Assembly (NCBI GenBank): GCA_009746045.1
Contig: RPFO01000102.1
Span: 1,061,540-1,124,039, forward strand
DNA from: Mesostigma viride
Lineage: Eukaryota; Streptophyta; Mesostigmatophyceae; Mesostigmatales; Mesostigmataceae
DNA length: 62,500 nt
Direction of reading: 5' to 3'
Shown here: positions 52,392 through 62,500 of the stretch, piece after piece
How positions within the stretch are numbered: position 1 is the first letter of the stretch
Layout of the letters: every line of letters begins with the position of its first letter
Position numbers and translations under genes: made by a program
Notes under the pieces: model-generated
What the model saw: the letters and a program-made list of their open reading frames with translations, nothing else
Told to the model about the DNA's origin: nothing
The model's database searches: none

Positions 52392-52700
52392 TTAAGGCGT
52401 GAATTTGGCCGTACTCCTAACACTACTAAGGTCCCTAGGCTGGGGTTGCTGGGGTTGGCTGCCATGGCTTGTTGTCGACGTACGTAGATGGCAGCGCCCC
52501 TCAAGTAGACCGGCTTCTTCCTCGCCGGCTTGCCAGAGCTGGGGGTAGGTCGGCCAAAGCTCCCGTCGATGTTGTTGCTGCGCCAGCGTCAAGTCGTCAT
52601 CCAGAGGTTAGGGTCGCCCTGCGAGCCGTTTGCGACACTTGAGGAACAGCATCTTGTCCGTACGTCATGGCTTCAAAGGTGAGGAGCAGCAGGGGTGGTC
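52392..52700 (-). pseudogene. Relic of a LINE ORF1-type protein
   Basis: Minus-strand stretches PLLLLTFEAMTYGQ and LTLAQQQHRRELWPTYPQLW line up with VLLTFLSPEDKQRF and QQQRRDLWPEYLRHKQD of the ORF at 53833-54316. Stops and frame changes break it. It is a decayed copy of a related ORF1. Confidence 0.5.
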
Positions 52701-53268
52701 GATCCATTCTTATCGTTGGTCTCTTGGATGAATCCTCAATGACATGGGAATGGGATGGGGTGGGCCGGTGTCTATCTGGCCTCTAGCTCTGGGGTTGCGA
52801 CCGTTGCGTGGAGGCCATGGCCGCCCTAGCTGGCCACCCAGTACTTAACGAAGTACTCGCCGAAAGTGCATGCTCGGGCCCAAAGTCCTCAAGTTTGCCG
52901 ACTGCCCACGCCACATACAGCAAGATTGGGTCTCTACTTACTAAACATCGCTCTTGGACTCTATCCCGGCTGGAGACTAGTACCAATTCGTGCAGTACAG
53001 TGTGCACATGCATGGCAACTTTGGTTGTACTGGGTTGCGCCTCGCGCAGATGAACATGATGGTCAAACTAGCTGAGCTTGCATTCATGGAGAATCTCATT
53101 GCCTCAAACGATGATGTTCTCATCAGGCGTTTTATCCATACATGTCGATACATTGATGATGTCATCGCTTTCGACAACCCTGATTTCGCAACCCATTTGT
53201 ATATCACCGCTGGTCTGCCTGGCATCTACCCGCAAGCGTCCCTCACATTAAAGCTCACGTCGGAGGAT

Positions 53269-53801
53269 TAAAATTAAATTAAATTAAATTATAACATGCC
53301 TCCGTGGGGAGGTCATGTAGCACATATTTCATGATGGATGGGGTGGAGGAAGCCGCGTGATCGAACTATCCTAACTCTAGCTAGAAAATCCTAACTACAC
53401 TACTCATCAAAACGCCTCCTCCGCTTGGGGGGAGGTGGCTTGCCCACAGGGTCGGGCGTGTGCGCCTTGACAATCTTCTGCCACCGCGTCTTGTCCTGCA
53501 TGGCAGTCCAAAGACGGGAGAGAGAGTGGATGCGGTGCTCAAACTGGGCTGGGACCACTAGGTCGTCCAGCAACATCTGAACGTAGTTCGTGACAGGTTT
53601 CCCTACCCTTTTGGGAATGTCCGCGGGGCCAGGCCAGATCAGAATGTGCCGCCCTGGCTGTCCAAGCCGCTGGGGGCCGGCCAGACCAAGGGTGGTGTCG
53701 ACCTGGCTGGTGCGAGCAAGGTGTCCTACAAATGCTATCCTACGCTGCCTAATTTCGTCTGAAACACGAGGCATGCCATGATACAAAGACTCGGATGACG
53801 G
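53269..53801 (-). mobile_element. 5'-truncated LINE (LINE b), 533 bp, inserted in the YIDD gene
   Basis: It is flanked by ACGTCGGAGGAT at 53257-53268 and 53802-53813. The 3' end is on the left, with an AAATT tail and a hairpin at 53294-53318 (in sense ACATG-A-CCTCC-CCAC-GGAGG-CATGT). It encodes the last part of the LINE reverse transcriptase ORF (LYHGMPRVSDEIRQRRIAFV to KRRRRFDE and stop). Confidence 0.9.
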
Positions 53802-53832
53802 ACGTCGGAGGATACTCATTGCAATTACCTCG

Positions 53833-54316
53833 GGAGGTCACTGATCGCGCTCGCCGCGAGTGCCGAGTGGTGCTACGTCGCTTCCCCCAGAAGCCAGGTG
53901 AGACGTCAACCTCCCTTGCTGACGAGATCAAGAACCAGCTTCTTGCCCTCATGGGCCTGGTAGGTGAGGTAGAACTGCGTGGGTGCCACCGCCTTCCCCA
54001 CTCACGGGACAAGGCGGCCACCCCACCAGTCCTGCTCACCTTCCTCTCCCCTGAGGATAAGCAGCGGTTCCTCTCTCGTCGCAAGCGGTTGCACGACCTC
54101 ACCTGGACGCTGGATGACGACCTAAGGTTCCCCGCTCAGCAACAGCAGCGACGCGACCTGTGGCCGGAATACCTCCGCCATAAGCAGGACCCCCAGAAGC
54201 CCAAGGTGTACTGGAGGGGCGGGGACCTGATGATCAACCACAAGATGCATGGACGCCCCCAGCGGGCTAGAATAGCAACAGCCCTAGCTTGTAACCATTG
54301 GAGTCACTGTCGCTAA
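53833..54316 (+). CDS. C-terminal part of a LINE ORF1-like protein
   Basis: About 160 codons are open from the element's truncated 5' end to a stop at 54314. Features are a basic start, PPVLLTFLSPEDKQRFLSRR, LDDDLRFPAQQQQRRDLWPE and KPKVYWRGGDLMIN. The 'RR-LWP-x-x-x-x-x ... YWRGG-x-L-x-I' pattern matches the C-terminal domain of L1-type ORF1 RNA-binding proteins. The start is lost by truncation. Confidence 0.65.
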
Positions 54317-54689
54317 GGCAGCCATGCCTAGAATGTTTGCCTAGCTGTGCCAACAAACCTAGTCACGTGCCGCCAACGCACGGTACACAACCAGCCATAG
54401 CCTTAGCCTAGTTCTAGTACAGCCATGCTACGCCCTGGCTATGTTCAGATTACTTGCCCACGCTCCTTGCTATGACATGCTCACACGGGTCTTATTGCAC
54501 CCACAGTTTGCCGGATCGTTAGCCTGTCCTTTTAGCTAGCCGCGCCCGATTGCAGCTGTGGCATGCCTTTGGCATGAAGGAGACTGGGGGTCTCTGCCCT
54601 TTCTCCTGTAGTGCACACACAGGGATTAAAAGCACTTCGGTGCTCCGTGACTCCCCAACGGGAGCACGAGTTTAATTAATTAATTAATT
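53833..54689 (+). mobile_element. 5'-truncated retroelement with ORF1-type end, inserted in the YIDD gene
   Basis: It is flanked by AATTACCTCG at 53823-53832 and 54690-54699. It carries the end of an ORF1-like protein, about 370 bp of 3' UTR, a hairpin at 54646-54668 (CGTG-A-CTCCC-CAAC-GGGAG-CACG) and a TTAA tail. The 277-bp insert at 27880-28156 is a shorter copy of the same family. Confidence 0.9.
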
Positions 54690-55492
54690 AATTACCTCGA
54701 TCTTAACATTACCCATAACAAGAAGGGCTGGCGTACGGCTGTCTATGATAAGCGCAAGGATCCTAAATACCAGCAAATTCCTTTTATTCGTTACCCCGAT
54801 ATTCACAGTCTCCTTTCCCACACAGCAAAATATGGTGTTGTTCTTTCTCAGTTACATCGTTTTTCCCGTCTTTGTTATTATCGTGCTGATTTCATCACGA
54901 CTCTTGTTGAACTTTTGCAGCGTTTATTGGTCAAAGACTATGACCGAGACATTATGCTCCGTCAAGTCCGATGTTTTTTGCAACGTCACCCACATCTGTT
55001 CGGTGCTGCACCTTGGCACAAGCTCTACAAACAGGTCGTGGACCGGCTGGATCGCATAGTATCTCCGCACATCTGAACCCTGTGATGCCAGATCTCCTTT
55101 GCGGCCGTTCCGAGCTTGGCACTGGATTCGTTGTCCACATCGTCGCGTCGCTGCAGCAACACGATGTTTTCTGGCATCCGTGGTTCCCGCCGCACATTTG
55201 AAAGTGCTGTCCTCCGGCTTTTTGCCTTTGCACCGTGTGCAGTTCTTGGACGTTTGGAATCATGGCATGGCTAACGTGATGACTGACCAGCTACCTTTTC
55301 AGTGGTTTTCCATTTGCGGGTATTTCCTCGTAAATGGTGGGAGAGCGATCGCAGCAATGGTGCTCACCACTAGACACTCCCGGCCAGTTATAGGCTCGAA
55401 ACACACGCCCTGATCAAGCATGCTGTTTCCGGCCCCACCGTCTAGGTCATCTAGTCGCTCTACACGTAAGCCAGCCATAATTTCAATACACA

Positions 55493-56693
55493 CCAAAAAA
55501 ATTAAATTAAATTATAACATGTCTCCGTTGGGAGATCATGTAGCACATATTCCAGGTTGGATGGGTGGTGTGGAGGAAGCCGCGTAATCGAACTAACCTA
55601 ACTCTAAGCTATATCTAGTCTAGAAAAGCCTATCTACGCTACTCATCAAAACGGCTCCTCCGTTTGGGGGGAGGCGGCTTGCCCACAGGGGCTGGCGTGT
55701 GCGCCTTGACAATCTTCTTCCACCGCGTCTTGTCTTGCATGGCAGTCCAAAGACGGGAGAGAGAGTGGATGCGGTACTCAAACTGGGCTGGGACCACTAG
55801 GTCGTCCAGCAACATCTGGGTATAGGTCGTGGCATGTTTCCCTACCTTTTTAGGAATGTTCTTGGGGCCAGGCCAGGTCAAAATGTGCCGCCCCGGTTGG
55901 CCGAGCCGCTGGGGACCGGCCAGACCAAGGGCGGTGTCGACCTGGCTGGTGCGAGCAAGATGTCCTACAAATGCTATCCTACGCTGTCTAATCTCGTCCG
56001 AAATACGCGGCATACCGTGATACAAAGACTCTAAGGACCTACGCTGAGAAAACCCGACATTCAGGACCTGTCGGAGCATCCGGGTGACCGTGCCGTCTAG
56101 CTTGGCTGCCAGGGTTGCCGTGAGTGTCCATGCCTCGGCGCCATACGTGAGCACCGTGAGGACGAGGACCTTGAAGAGCATGCGCTTGCGGTGCTCGTCC
56201 AGGCCCTTGGAGCGCCAGTAGGTGTTGAGCGAACGGAGCTTGGCCCAGGAAAGGCCGATGCGGGTGTCCACATCGTCGGCAGTGTCCGGAAGCCAACTCC
56301 CCAACAGCTTGAAGCGGTCGCGGAGTGGGACCTCCGTCCCGTCTAGCAGGCGCGGCAGCGGTGGGCGACTGGAGGCCCCAATCACCATCGCCTCAGTTTT
56401 GACACTAATCTCCAACCCCACCGCCCTCGCCTCCAGGCCCAGACAGTCCAGCCAGGTCTGAATGTGCTCGGGGCGCGCGATGAGGGTGGTGTCGTCCGCA
56501 TAAATCAGGTCAGCCAGGCGGTAACCCGTGCTAACCCCGCCGTGCCCACGCTCGTTAAGGATGTCCAAGCCTGGCTCGAACCCCTTAAGAGCAGTAAAGC
56601 GCGCACGTGCCTGGCGCATGACGTGGTCCACGACAATAATGAACAGGTATGGAGACAGGACACAACCTTGCCACACCCCGTGGTGAAGGGGGA
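55493..56693 (-). mobile_element. 5'-truncated LINE (LINE c), 1201 bp
   Basis: It is flanked by TCAATACACA at 55483-55492 and 56694-56703. The 3' end is on the left, with an AAATT tail and a hairpin at 55517-55541 (in sense ACATG-A-TCTCC-CAAC-GGAGA-CATGT). It is the longest and least damaged of the three LINE copies and serves as reference for a and b. Confidence 0.92.
55639..56693 (-). CDS. LINE c reverse transcriptase, C-terminal half
   Basis: The frame is open from the truncation point to a stop at 55639, about 350 codons. It starts in the RT block HHGVWQGCVLSPYLFIIV and reaches the catalytic LADLIYADDTTLIARP (YADD). It then has KTEAMVIGAS and FKLLGSWL, and a C-terminal region with LTYGAEAWTLT, RQRRIAFVGHLART and a Lys/Pro-rich end. 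This order is typical of non-LTR reverse transcriptases; the VGHL-type C-terminus is common in RTE/Jockey-like and algal LINEs, but I cannot fix the clade. The N-terminal half of RT and the endonuclease are missing. The frame extends by chance about 30 codons into element X. Confidence 0.88.
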
Positions 56694-56830
56694 TCAATAC
56701 ACAAGGATACACATTTCCATCACCATTCATCTTCATCATCCTGAACGACTCGAACACGCGGACAAGATGACGGCAGGCTCGAGCTACCATGGTCCGGATT
56801 CTCCCGATTTCTGGCCTGCGCTGTTTGTCT

Positions 56831-57222
56831 CCTTGATGATGGTCAAACTAGCATGTTCCCACAGCAAGCATTGCCGGGTCCCCATGCCTAGAATTTGGGT
56901 TATTTCCGATTAAATTAATTTCCATGCTTGCAAGGGGCTGCCCAAACTTGGGCGGGGGAACTTAATTCATTCATCCATTTGTCACGCGCTCTCCTTGGGT
57001 AGTCGCACAGCACAGTAATACTAAGAACTACATTGATTTCTATGCCTGATTGCGACACGAAGATCGGCGAACTTTACGCGAAAATGGAAGTCCCTGGAGA
57101 ATGGAATTTTACGCAGCAATGCATGCACAAAACTAGGCATGGCTTTTGCTCCACACATGCCCCTTTTGATTAGATAAGATACAACTGTTTTTCCAATTTT
57201 CGATCAGCCCATGAATGGTGAC
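56831..57222. other. Gene B 3' flank; no further feature
   Basis: A/T-rich intergenic sequence between element X copy 3 and the gene B stop codon. No clear polyadenylation signal was recognised. Confidence 0.4.
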
Positions 57223-57429
57223 CTAGAAATCCTCATTAAAGTCGTCAGATCGACCCAGTGGGACGCTGGTGGCCCGGCGCTGCGACCCCCGCTGCTTGCT
57301 GCGGTACCGCACTTGGGGCGCTGGGGCGGGCTCCCCCGTGACCTCGCCCACACCGCGAGGGCGGCCGGGCCGAAAATCTTCCCAGCTGCCGTCCCTGCCA
57401 TAGACCCTTTCTACCTCCCGCTTGAACCG
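57223..57429 (-). CDS. Gene B terminal exon, 68 codons and stop
   Basis: The acceptor TGTTGTGTTGCAG precedes 57429 and the phase-0 junction fits the donor at 58269. It reads RFKREVERVYGRDGSWEDFR, an Ala/Pro linker, then basic YRSKQRGSQRRATSVP and acidic DDFNEDF before TAG. The basic-then-acidic tail suggests a nucleic-acid or protein contact region, an inference. Confidence 0.75.
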   Translation of the reverse strand, partial: RFKREVERVYGRDGSWEDFRPGRPRGVGEVTGEPAPAPQVRYRSKQRGSQRRATSVPLGRSDDFNEDF

Positions 57430-57652
57430 CTGCAACACAACAGCAGGACAACGGAACATTACATGTGCTTGATGATGGTTAGCGCGCATGATGATGAAGC
57501 ATTTGCAGCAACATGGCATGTGCAGGTATGATGCAGGTGTGAAGGGGGACATGAGCAGTTAGTGCACTAAATCTTATCCCCAGTGACTCAGTATTTCAAT
57601 GGGAAAGACTACATTATTACTTAATGAACAAACACGCAGACTGCGTCACGAG

Positions 57653-57690
57653 AGCATAAAAAGAGCATACTATGTAGTATGCTCTTTTAT
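57653..57690. repeat. 14-bp perfect hairpin in the gene B intron
   Basis: AAAAGAGCATACTA (57659-57672), a 2-base centre and its exact complement (57675-57688) lie inside the intron 57430-58268. It could be a small palindrome or a foldback remnant. Confidence 0.8.
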
Positions 57691-58268
57691 GTTCTTTTAT
57701 GTACCAGAGTAAGCCAAGCCACCTAGATATTACCAGCATGCACACTCCAGCTTTGGTTACTTCGCCGTTCAGAACAGTTGAAAACCAAAAGCGTAAGCGT
57801 TTGTGGCTTCAACGGCATGGAAAAGAAATACATATCATGATTTTAACAGTATTGCATGTCTTTAGCAAGAGAAAAACACGGATCATCCGATCACTTAGTC
57901 ATTCAAAGGAGAGCAACTACGCAGGCGAGAAAGACCAGCAGAAAGTCAAACATGAAATCCATAATTCATTGCTCCACTTCATAGAAAAAAGGTATACAGT
58001 ATCTGTGGGTACTACTTCTGATCTATATGTACATGACATCAGTACGGCAAGAATAGGTCGTTGGACCTGCGCTGAACGCCGCACCCTGACTCCGCTACAT
58101 GACGTAGATCTATCATGCATGGCATAGATCACGTGAATCACAGAATAATAGACCATGAAAGATTAGTAGAAGTCTAATAATATAATAATAAAAAGTAAAA
58201 TAAAGTAAATAAGATGATTAGTAAAAAAGAAAGCACAGTAGATAGACAACAGGCAATGCAAGCCCCAC

Positions 58269-61200
58269 CTGCCCATCCGGCGTCCGCCCATCGTCCAGCA
58301 CCTCCCCCGCAACCGCAAACGGAGACGCCTGGCCCAGGAACGCGGCCTTGGCCGCCTCCATTACGTTCTTCTGCTGGCGACGCACCCGGCCTGACGGCCC
58401 CCCCCGTGGTGATCCATAACCTGCCCGTGTCCCGCCCCGGGGAGACCCATCTCCCCTCCTTCCCCCACCCCACCCCCACCCGCCTGCCCCAGCCCGCTCC
58501 TCCCGACCATCCCAGTAGCTCGACCCCCTGGGCATGCCACCCTGGGAGGGCATGTTACCAGATGAGGCACCACCCCGACTGCCAAACGGCATGGACGATC
58601 CACGCGGGTTTCCTTGAGGGAATTCCCTATCGGTCTGACCAAACTCCCTATCGGTCCGACCAACATCCCTATCGGCTCGAACAGCGGGTCGGGATCCCCT
58701 GCCCCACGACTGCACACTGGGCCTTGCCTCAATCGACCCCATCAAGTCCCAGGCCCCCGGTCCCACCCTGACCGGCCCTCCGGGCCCCTCCCAGCTCGAC
58801 CCTCGACCCTGGTACCGGGCCTCATCAGGAGTGGAGTAGCCATATCGGCCGCCGCCGTCACCCGCACGCGGCCTGGCGGGTCCCTGCCAGGCTGGCGGCG
58901 CACCCCCCCGCGCGTCGCGCCCCTCATCATCCCACCGCTGTGGGTAATAAGGGCCGACGCGCCCGTCGTCGTCACTCCGCTCCGAAGAGTTCCTACCATC
59001 GTACCCCTCGGCATCATAATAGGGGCCAGCACGCCACCCCTCGGTGTAGTCATTCCGGCCGTCCCCTCCGCCTGCGAAATATCGCCCATCCCTTCCCTCC
59101 ACGTAAAAGGGGCCATCATCTCCGCGCCCCGCAAACGGGGCCTGAGCCTGCCACCTCCCCTCATACCCTGGAAAACCCGCGGCATGTCCCGGGCTGAGAT
59201 TAGAATCACCGTCACTGGAATCAACACCTCCGCCATCGGATGCTACCGACCGGCCACCTAGGCCAAGACCACTGCTCATCCTCGTCCCCATCCCCATCCC
59301 CGTTTGCACGCTGCCTTCGGACGGCAGCCCTAAGGCAGCCGCGAGCGGGCTCATGCCCCCCATGCCCACATCCCTATCCACGTCCCTGGCCACATCCCTG
59401 CTAGGCTTTGCAATCAGGTCAGATTCCCTAGCCCTAGTGTCCACATCCATGGCCGTGGCCCTGGCTATTTCCCCGGCCATACCAAGAACGTCATCCCCGG
59501 TGACGACGCCGCTGCCCCCGCCGCCAGCCATGGCCCCCTCTCCCCCCACACCATGGTTGCCGTCATTCTGGCCGCCGCCATCTCTGACAAAATCGCTGCT
59601 AGCATGACCAGGGACGACACCAGCGCGGTTGGTACCGCCGGTACCGAAACCATCACTTCTGGCAACGTCATCCCCCGCGTTTCCCGCCATATTGCCGGGG
59701 GCATCCGCCCGCCCCACCAGGTTGCTCGGGCCATCCCCCTGGGACGTGTACCGTGACGTAGTAGAATAACTCCCCCCCAGAGAGGTCATGCCCTCAACGC
59801 GATCCCCCCCGAAAACGGCTTCAACCTGTCCGAGAGGGTTGGCGGCAGTGGTGGTGGAAGCCGCAGCCGTGGCAGCGGCAGGGGCAGCGGTGGACGTACC
59901 AGGACCAGCAGCAGCAGAAGCAGCAGCAGCAGGAGCCTCCTTGCCGGCAAATCTGGCATCCATGATCGGCAGCGCGCCCCACCCCAGGGTCTCACCCACA
60001 TGGCTGCTGATACCGCCGCCTGTCACACCCGCTGATGCGCCCATGCTTGAGGACGTTTCTGGCATCCGCAACAAGGAAGGGATCGTGGGGCCTGAGGGGC
60101 GAGGCGTTGAGGAGGCCTTGGGGGACACTGCCACTGCCACGGGGACTGGAGAAGAGGAAGGTACAGCTGCGACACTAGCAGCCGTACCAGCAGCCGCCGT
60201 GCCACTAGCCGCTGTTCTACTAGCCGCCATGACGGTAGCAGCAGCAGCGGCACTGGGAAGATAACCCAAAGAGATAGCATTACCAGACATGCCACCTGCC
60301 TCACTAGAAGCAGATGCTGGCGTCTGCAGCTGCCCAACCCACCCTCCTGATGCTGATGTCATTGTCGCTTCTGCTGGTGTCATCAAAGTGGCAGGCTGCC
60401 CCTCTTGCCCCCCCCACCCCCCTGGCCACCCTTGTCCCTGTACCCCTCCCCTCCCTAACCCTGCTTGCCCTCCCTGCCCTTCCCACCCGCCTTTCCCCTC
60501 TTGCCATTCTTGCCCTCCTTGCCGCCCCTGCCACTCCGGTCCCCTTCTGCCCCCTGGAAACCCTCGCTCTTGTCCCCATCGCCCCCCTACTCCTTCCCGC
60601 CCCTCTCGCCCCCCTTGCCACTCACCTCCCCCCTGTCCCCCTCGCCCTTCTTGCCCTCGCCTCCCAAACTGCTCTGGCGTCTCCTCACGCCCTCCTGTGA
60701 GCGTCGGGTACTCGTCCAGAATCGCATCCAGCCTGCCGCGCTCCTCCATATCACCCTCGCCATTCCTGTCGCCGCTGCCACGCAGCGAGCTACTCGCCCT
60801 CCCCAGCCCGGCGGGCCCCCACCCGCGACCCTCCCCCAGTCCCCACGCTTCCCCGCGACCGCTGGCATTATACCACCCGGCCATGTCTGCGGCCGTTGGC
60901 GATGCCCCCGCCCCTGTGGGCGCAGCCAGGGACGAAGTCTTCCCCTGTGGAGCAAATGGCGATGCTTTCCCTGGTCCGGGGTTGCTATACGCCGGGTTGC
61001 TGTTATACCGATTCTCGTCGCCACCACGACGGCCCCAGCCAGGGCTCGCGCCCTTGCCACCCCAATCCCACCCATCATCCCCGGCACTGGATTCCACATC
61101 GCCACCTCCATACGGCCCAGTGTCGTCGTCGTCGCCTCGATTCTGCCAAGTCCCAACGTACCCATCATACCCACGCCCGCGAGATGCCACCGGGTCATCG

Positions 61201-61686
61201 CGCCCCGAGTCCAGAGAAAGGGGGTCAGGTGAGCCGGACATGGTCCGGGCCGTTGGATCATAACGCGGTCGAGCCAGGTCGGGGTCAACCGATGACCCCC
61301 GCCCCCCTGCCCCCCTGCCCCTCGCGAGCCCGCCCTCCTTGCCCTCCCCCTCCCCCCAGTCCTCGTCCCAAGGGCCCCTGGCCCCTCCCTGGCCCCGTGC
61401 GCCCCCCTGCCCCCGCACCGCCCGCGGTGACAACAACGTGAACCCTACCCTCCTCCCCGCTCGTGCCTGCTCTCCCTCCTCTTCTGCAAACAGCCGCCCC
61501 GATCTTGGTCCCCCCTCCTCCGCCAGCTGCCGCCACGTCCACGGCCCGTCCTCCAGTTCTAATTCTTCTTCCCCTTGCCCTTCCAACAGGTACTCGTCGG
61601 CGTCATAGTCGAAGCGGTCGTCGTCGCGTCCACCAGCCCAGGAGCCTCCCCGGGGCCTGGGCTTGGGGAGCGGGGTAGGCCCCCAC
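58269..61686 (-). CDS. Gene B large exon, 1139 codons, Gly/Arg/Tyr-rich low-complexity protein
   Basis: The acceptor TTAATCACCCAG precedes 61686; the donor GTGGGG after 58269 leaves phase 0. The start is acidic (DDDRFDYDADEYLLEGQGEE). A Gly/Gln/Trp/Arg-rich block follows (about residues 290-430, many GGQ/GWEGQGG motifs), then Ala/Ser/Thr stretches. Next are Asp/Gly/Tyr-rich repeats (GRNDYTEGWRAGPYYDAEGY) and an RGG-like end (SPRGGTRAGYGSPRGG) before a short helical segment (QQKNVMEAAKAAFLGQASPF). Such RGG/YG composition is typical of RNA-binding or condensate-forming proteins; function is inferred only. Upstream exons lie to the right, probably outside the window. High GC makes the opposite strand look open too. 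Confidence 0.72.
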
Positions 61687-61830
61687 CTGGGTGATTAAGA
61701 ATTGGGTTGATTAGGAATAGGGTGATTAAGAAAATTGGATGAAATAAAAGGGGGTGATTAAGAAAATTGGACTAAGAAAACGGAGGTGATAAAGAAAATT
61801 GGACGAAGCAGACAGTGAGATGAACCAGGG
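61687..61830. repeat. Short tandem repeats in a gene B intron
   Basis: About five imperfect units of ggtgattaagaaaattgga (17-30 bp spacing) lie immediately upstream of the large exon's acceptor; in the transcript they are T/C-rich. Confidence 0.75.
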
Positions 61831-62500
61831 ACGAAAAGCAAATGTCTGGGCTAGATGATAGACTTGCTAGCATACACCCTCCGCATTGTTCATTATAATC
61901 TTAATTATTTATTATTTTCGTACACCGCCTGAGAACGCTAAATAAAACAAGAAAAATGTAAATAATTACTTCCCGAGTATGCTCCCCTGTCTGCTTTCTG
62001 GCTATAAAACAAACAAAGAAGTTGTAAATAAATATTACTTGGCGGACAAATGTGCTTCACTGATGGTCCCAAACGAACAAAGAAAAAAAAATTATTATTT
62101 GGCAAGCAAAACATGCGCTTCTCACTGGTGGTTACACCACCCACATCAGCAGTTTTAATGCATACCCAATTTCCGCCCTCTGCGCATTTTGAATTACTCT
62201 GGATCGATTGTTGGGAGCCAAGTAGTAGGGCCCCCGGCTTTTCTTTATTTATTGAAAATTCTTTGTTTGCTTTTTCTTTGTCCAATCGTACAAGGCAGTC
62301 CGGTACTTATTTACTACGGTGAGATCCCCTGATTTTCTGCTGTTTCAGCTTGCTGTTTCCCCCAGAGTAACCCCCCAGGGCCGGCAAGATTAAAGTAATC
62401 AATTTACTTTGTTTGTTTGCTAGTTTATCTCTCATGCAAATCCAAAGACCGAAGAGAGAAAATGTCTTTGTTTATTTTAACATTTTCGGGCGGAAAGTTT
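61831..62500. other. A/T-rich intron or upstream region of gene B; no supported feature
   Basis: Low-GC sequence with homopolymer runs (for example aaaaaaaa near 62083). No exon with good splice sites was found. Confidence 0.4.

Larger units (their letters stand above)
52990..55066 (+). pseudogene. YIDD-type reverse transcriptase gene split by two insertions
   Basis: Three pieces join in frame once the inserts are ignored: 52990-53268 (contains RRFIHTCRYIDDVIAFDNPD, catalytic YIDD), 53814-53832, and 54700-55066 (KGWRTAVYDKRKDPKYQQIP, YGVVLSQLHRFSRLCYYRAD, ending RLDRIVSPHI). The order YIDD ... YLDL ... YDKR ... YGV-x-x-SQL-x-R matches a reverse transcriptase family common in algal and invertebrate genomes. 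I do not assign it firmly to Penelope-like or another order. The start is unclear because upstream frames shift. Confidence 0.78.
55187..56830. repeat. Element X, copy 3, split by LINE c
   Basis: The left part 55187-55492 and right part 56694-56830 together match the uninterrupted copies 1 and 2. The break falls within atttcaatacaca. It begins just after the YIDD reverse transcriptase gene, so it may be part of that element's 3' region. Confidence 0.65.

Noticed and set aside
55639-56790. Start of the LINE c ORF at 56790
   Set aside because: The first 30 or so codons lie in element X beyond the target duplication at 56694, so they are a chance extension.
58361-61678. Plus-strand ORFs over the gene B exon
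   Set aside because: They are shadows of the GC-rich minus-strand exon; only the minus frame has splice-site continuity and sensible composition.

Overview
This window looks like nuclear DNA of a eukaryote with long GT-AG introns, GC-rich exons and a heavy load of satellites and transposable elements. A green alga (core chlorophyte) is my best guess from exon style and repeat load. No marker gene fixes the lineage, so that is an inference of low to moderate confidence. No rRNA, tRNA, CRISPR array or bacterial-type operon was found.

Left third (about 2.9-23.4 kb): one minus-strand gene, here 'gene A'. Twelve exons with mostly canonical splice sites and mutually compatible phases encode at least 690 residues, from an ATG at 23416 to 3236, and the gene probably runs on beyond the left edge. 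Its introns hold most of the simple repeats. The most striking is a 7.7-kb intron (5192-12896) filled by a 29-bp satellite in two opposite orientations, around a spacer with its own 30-bp perfect inverted repeat and a 135-codon ORF.

Middle (about 24-57 kb): nested mobile elements. (1) 'Element G' is present twice in the same orientation. Each copy carries an intact two-exon gene for an unrecognised 204/210-residue protein, and the indels between copies preserve the frame. (2) A complete Ty1/copia-like LTR retrotransposon (34059-44457) has 521-bp LTRs differing at one noticed base and a TCCAC target duplication. Its pol appears to have the order integrase - protease-like - reverse transcriptase - RNase H. 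(3) A TTAA-flanked, piggyBac-like element pair includes one copy nested in the copia element and carrying a PHD-finger fragment. (4) A YIDD-type reverse transcriptase gene is split by two successive retroelement insertions, each with its own target duplication. (5) Several 5'-truncated non-LTR retroelements end in the same bulged hairpin with a C(A/C)AC loop and covarying stem pairs, just before different A/T-rich tails. (6) A 2.3-kb composite microsatellite, (GTT)n next to (CACACT)n, lies at 28.9-31.25 kb.

Right end (57.2-61.7 kb): 'gene B' on the minus strand, seen as a 1139-codon Gly/Arg/Tyr-rich low-complexity exon plus a terminal exon. It continues beyond the right edge. The strongest leads for something undescribed are the element G protein and the shared retroelement 3' hairpin.
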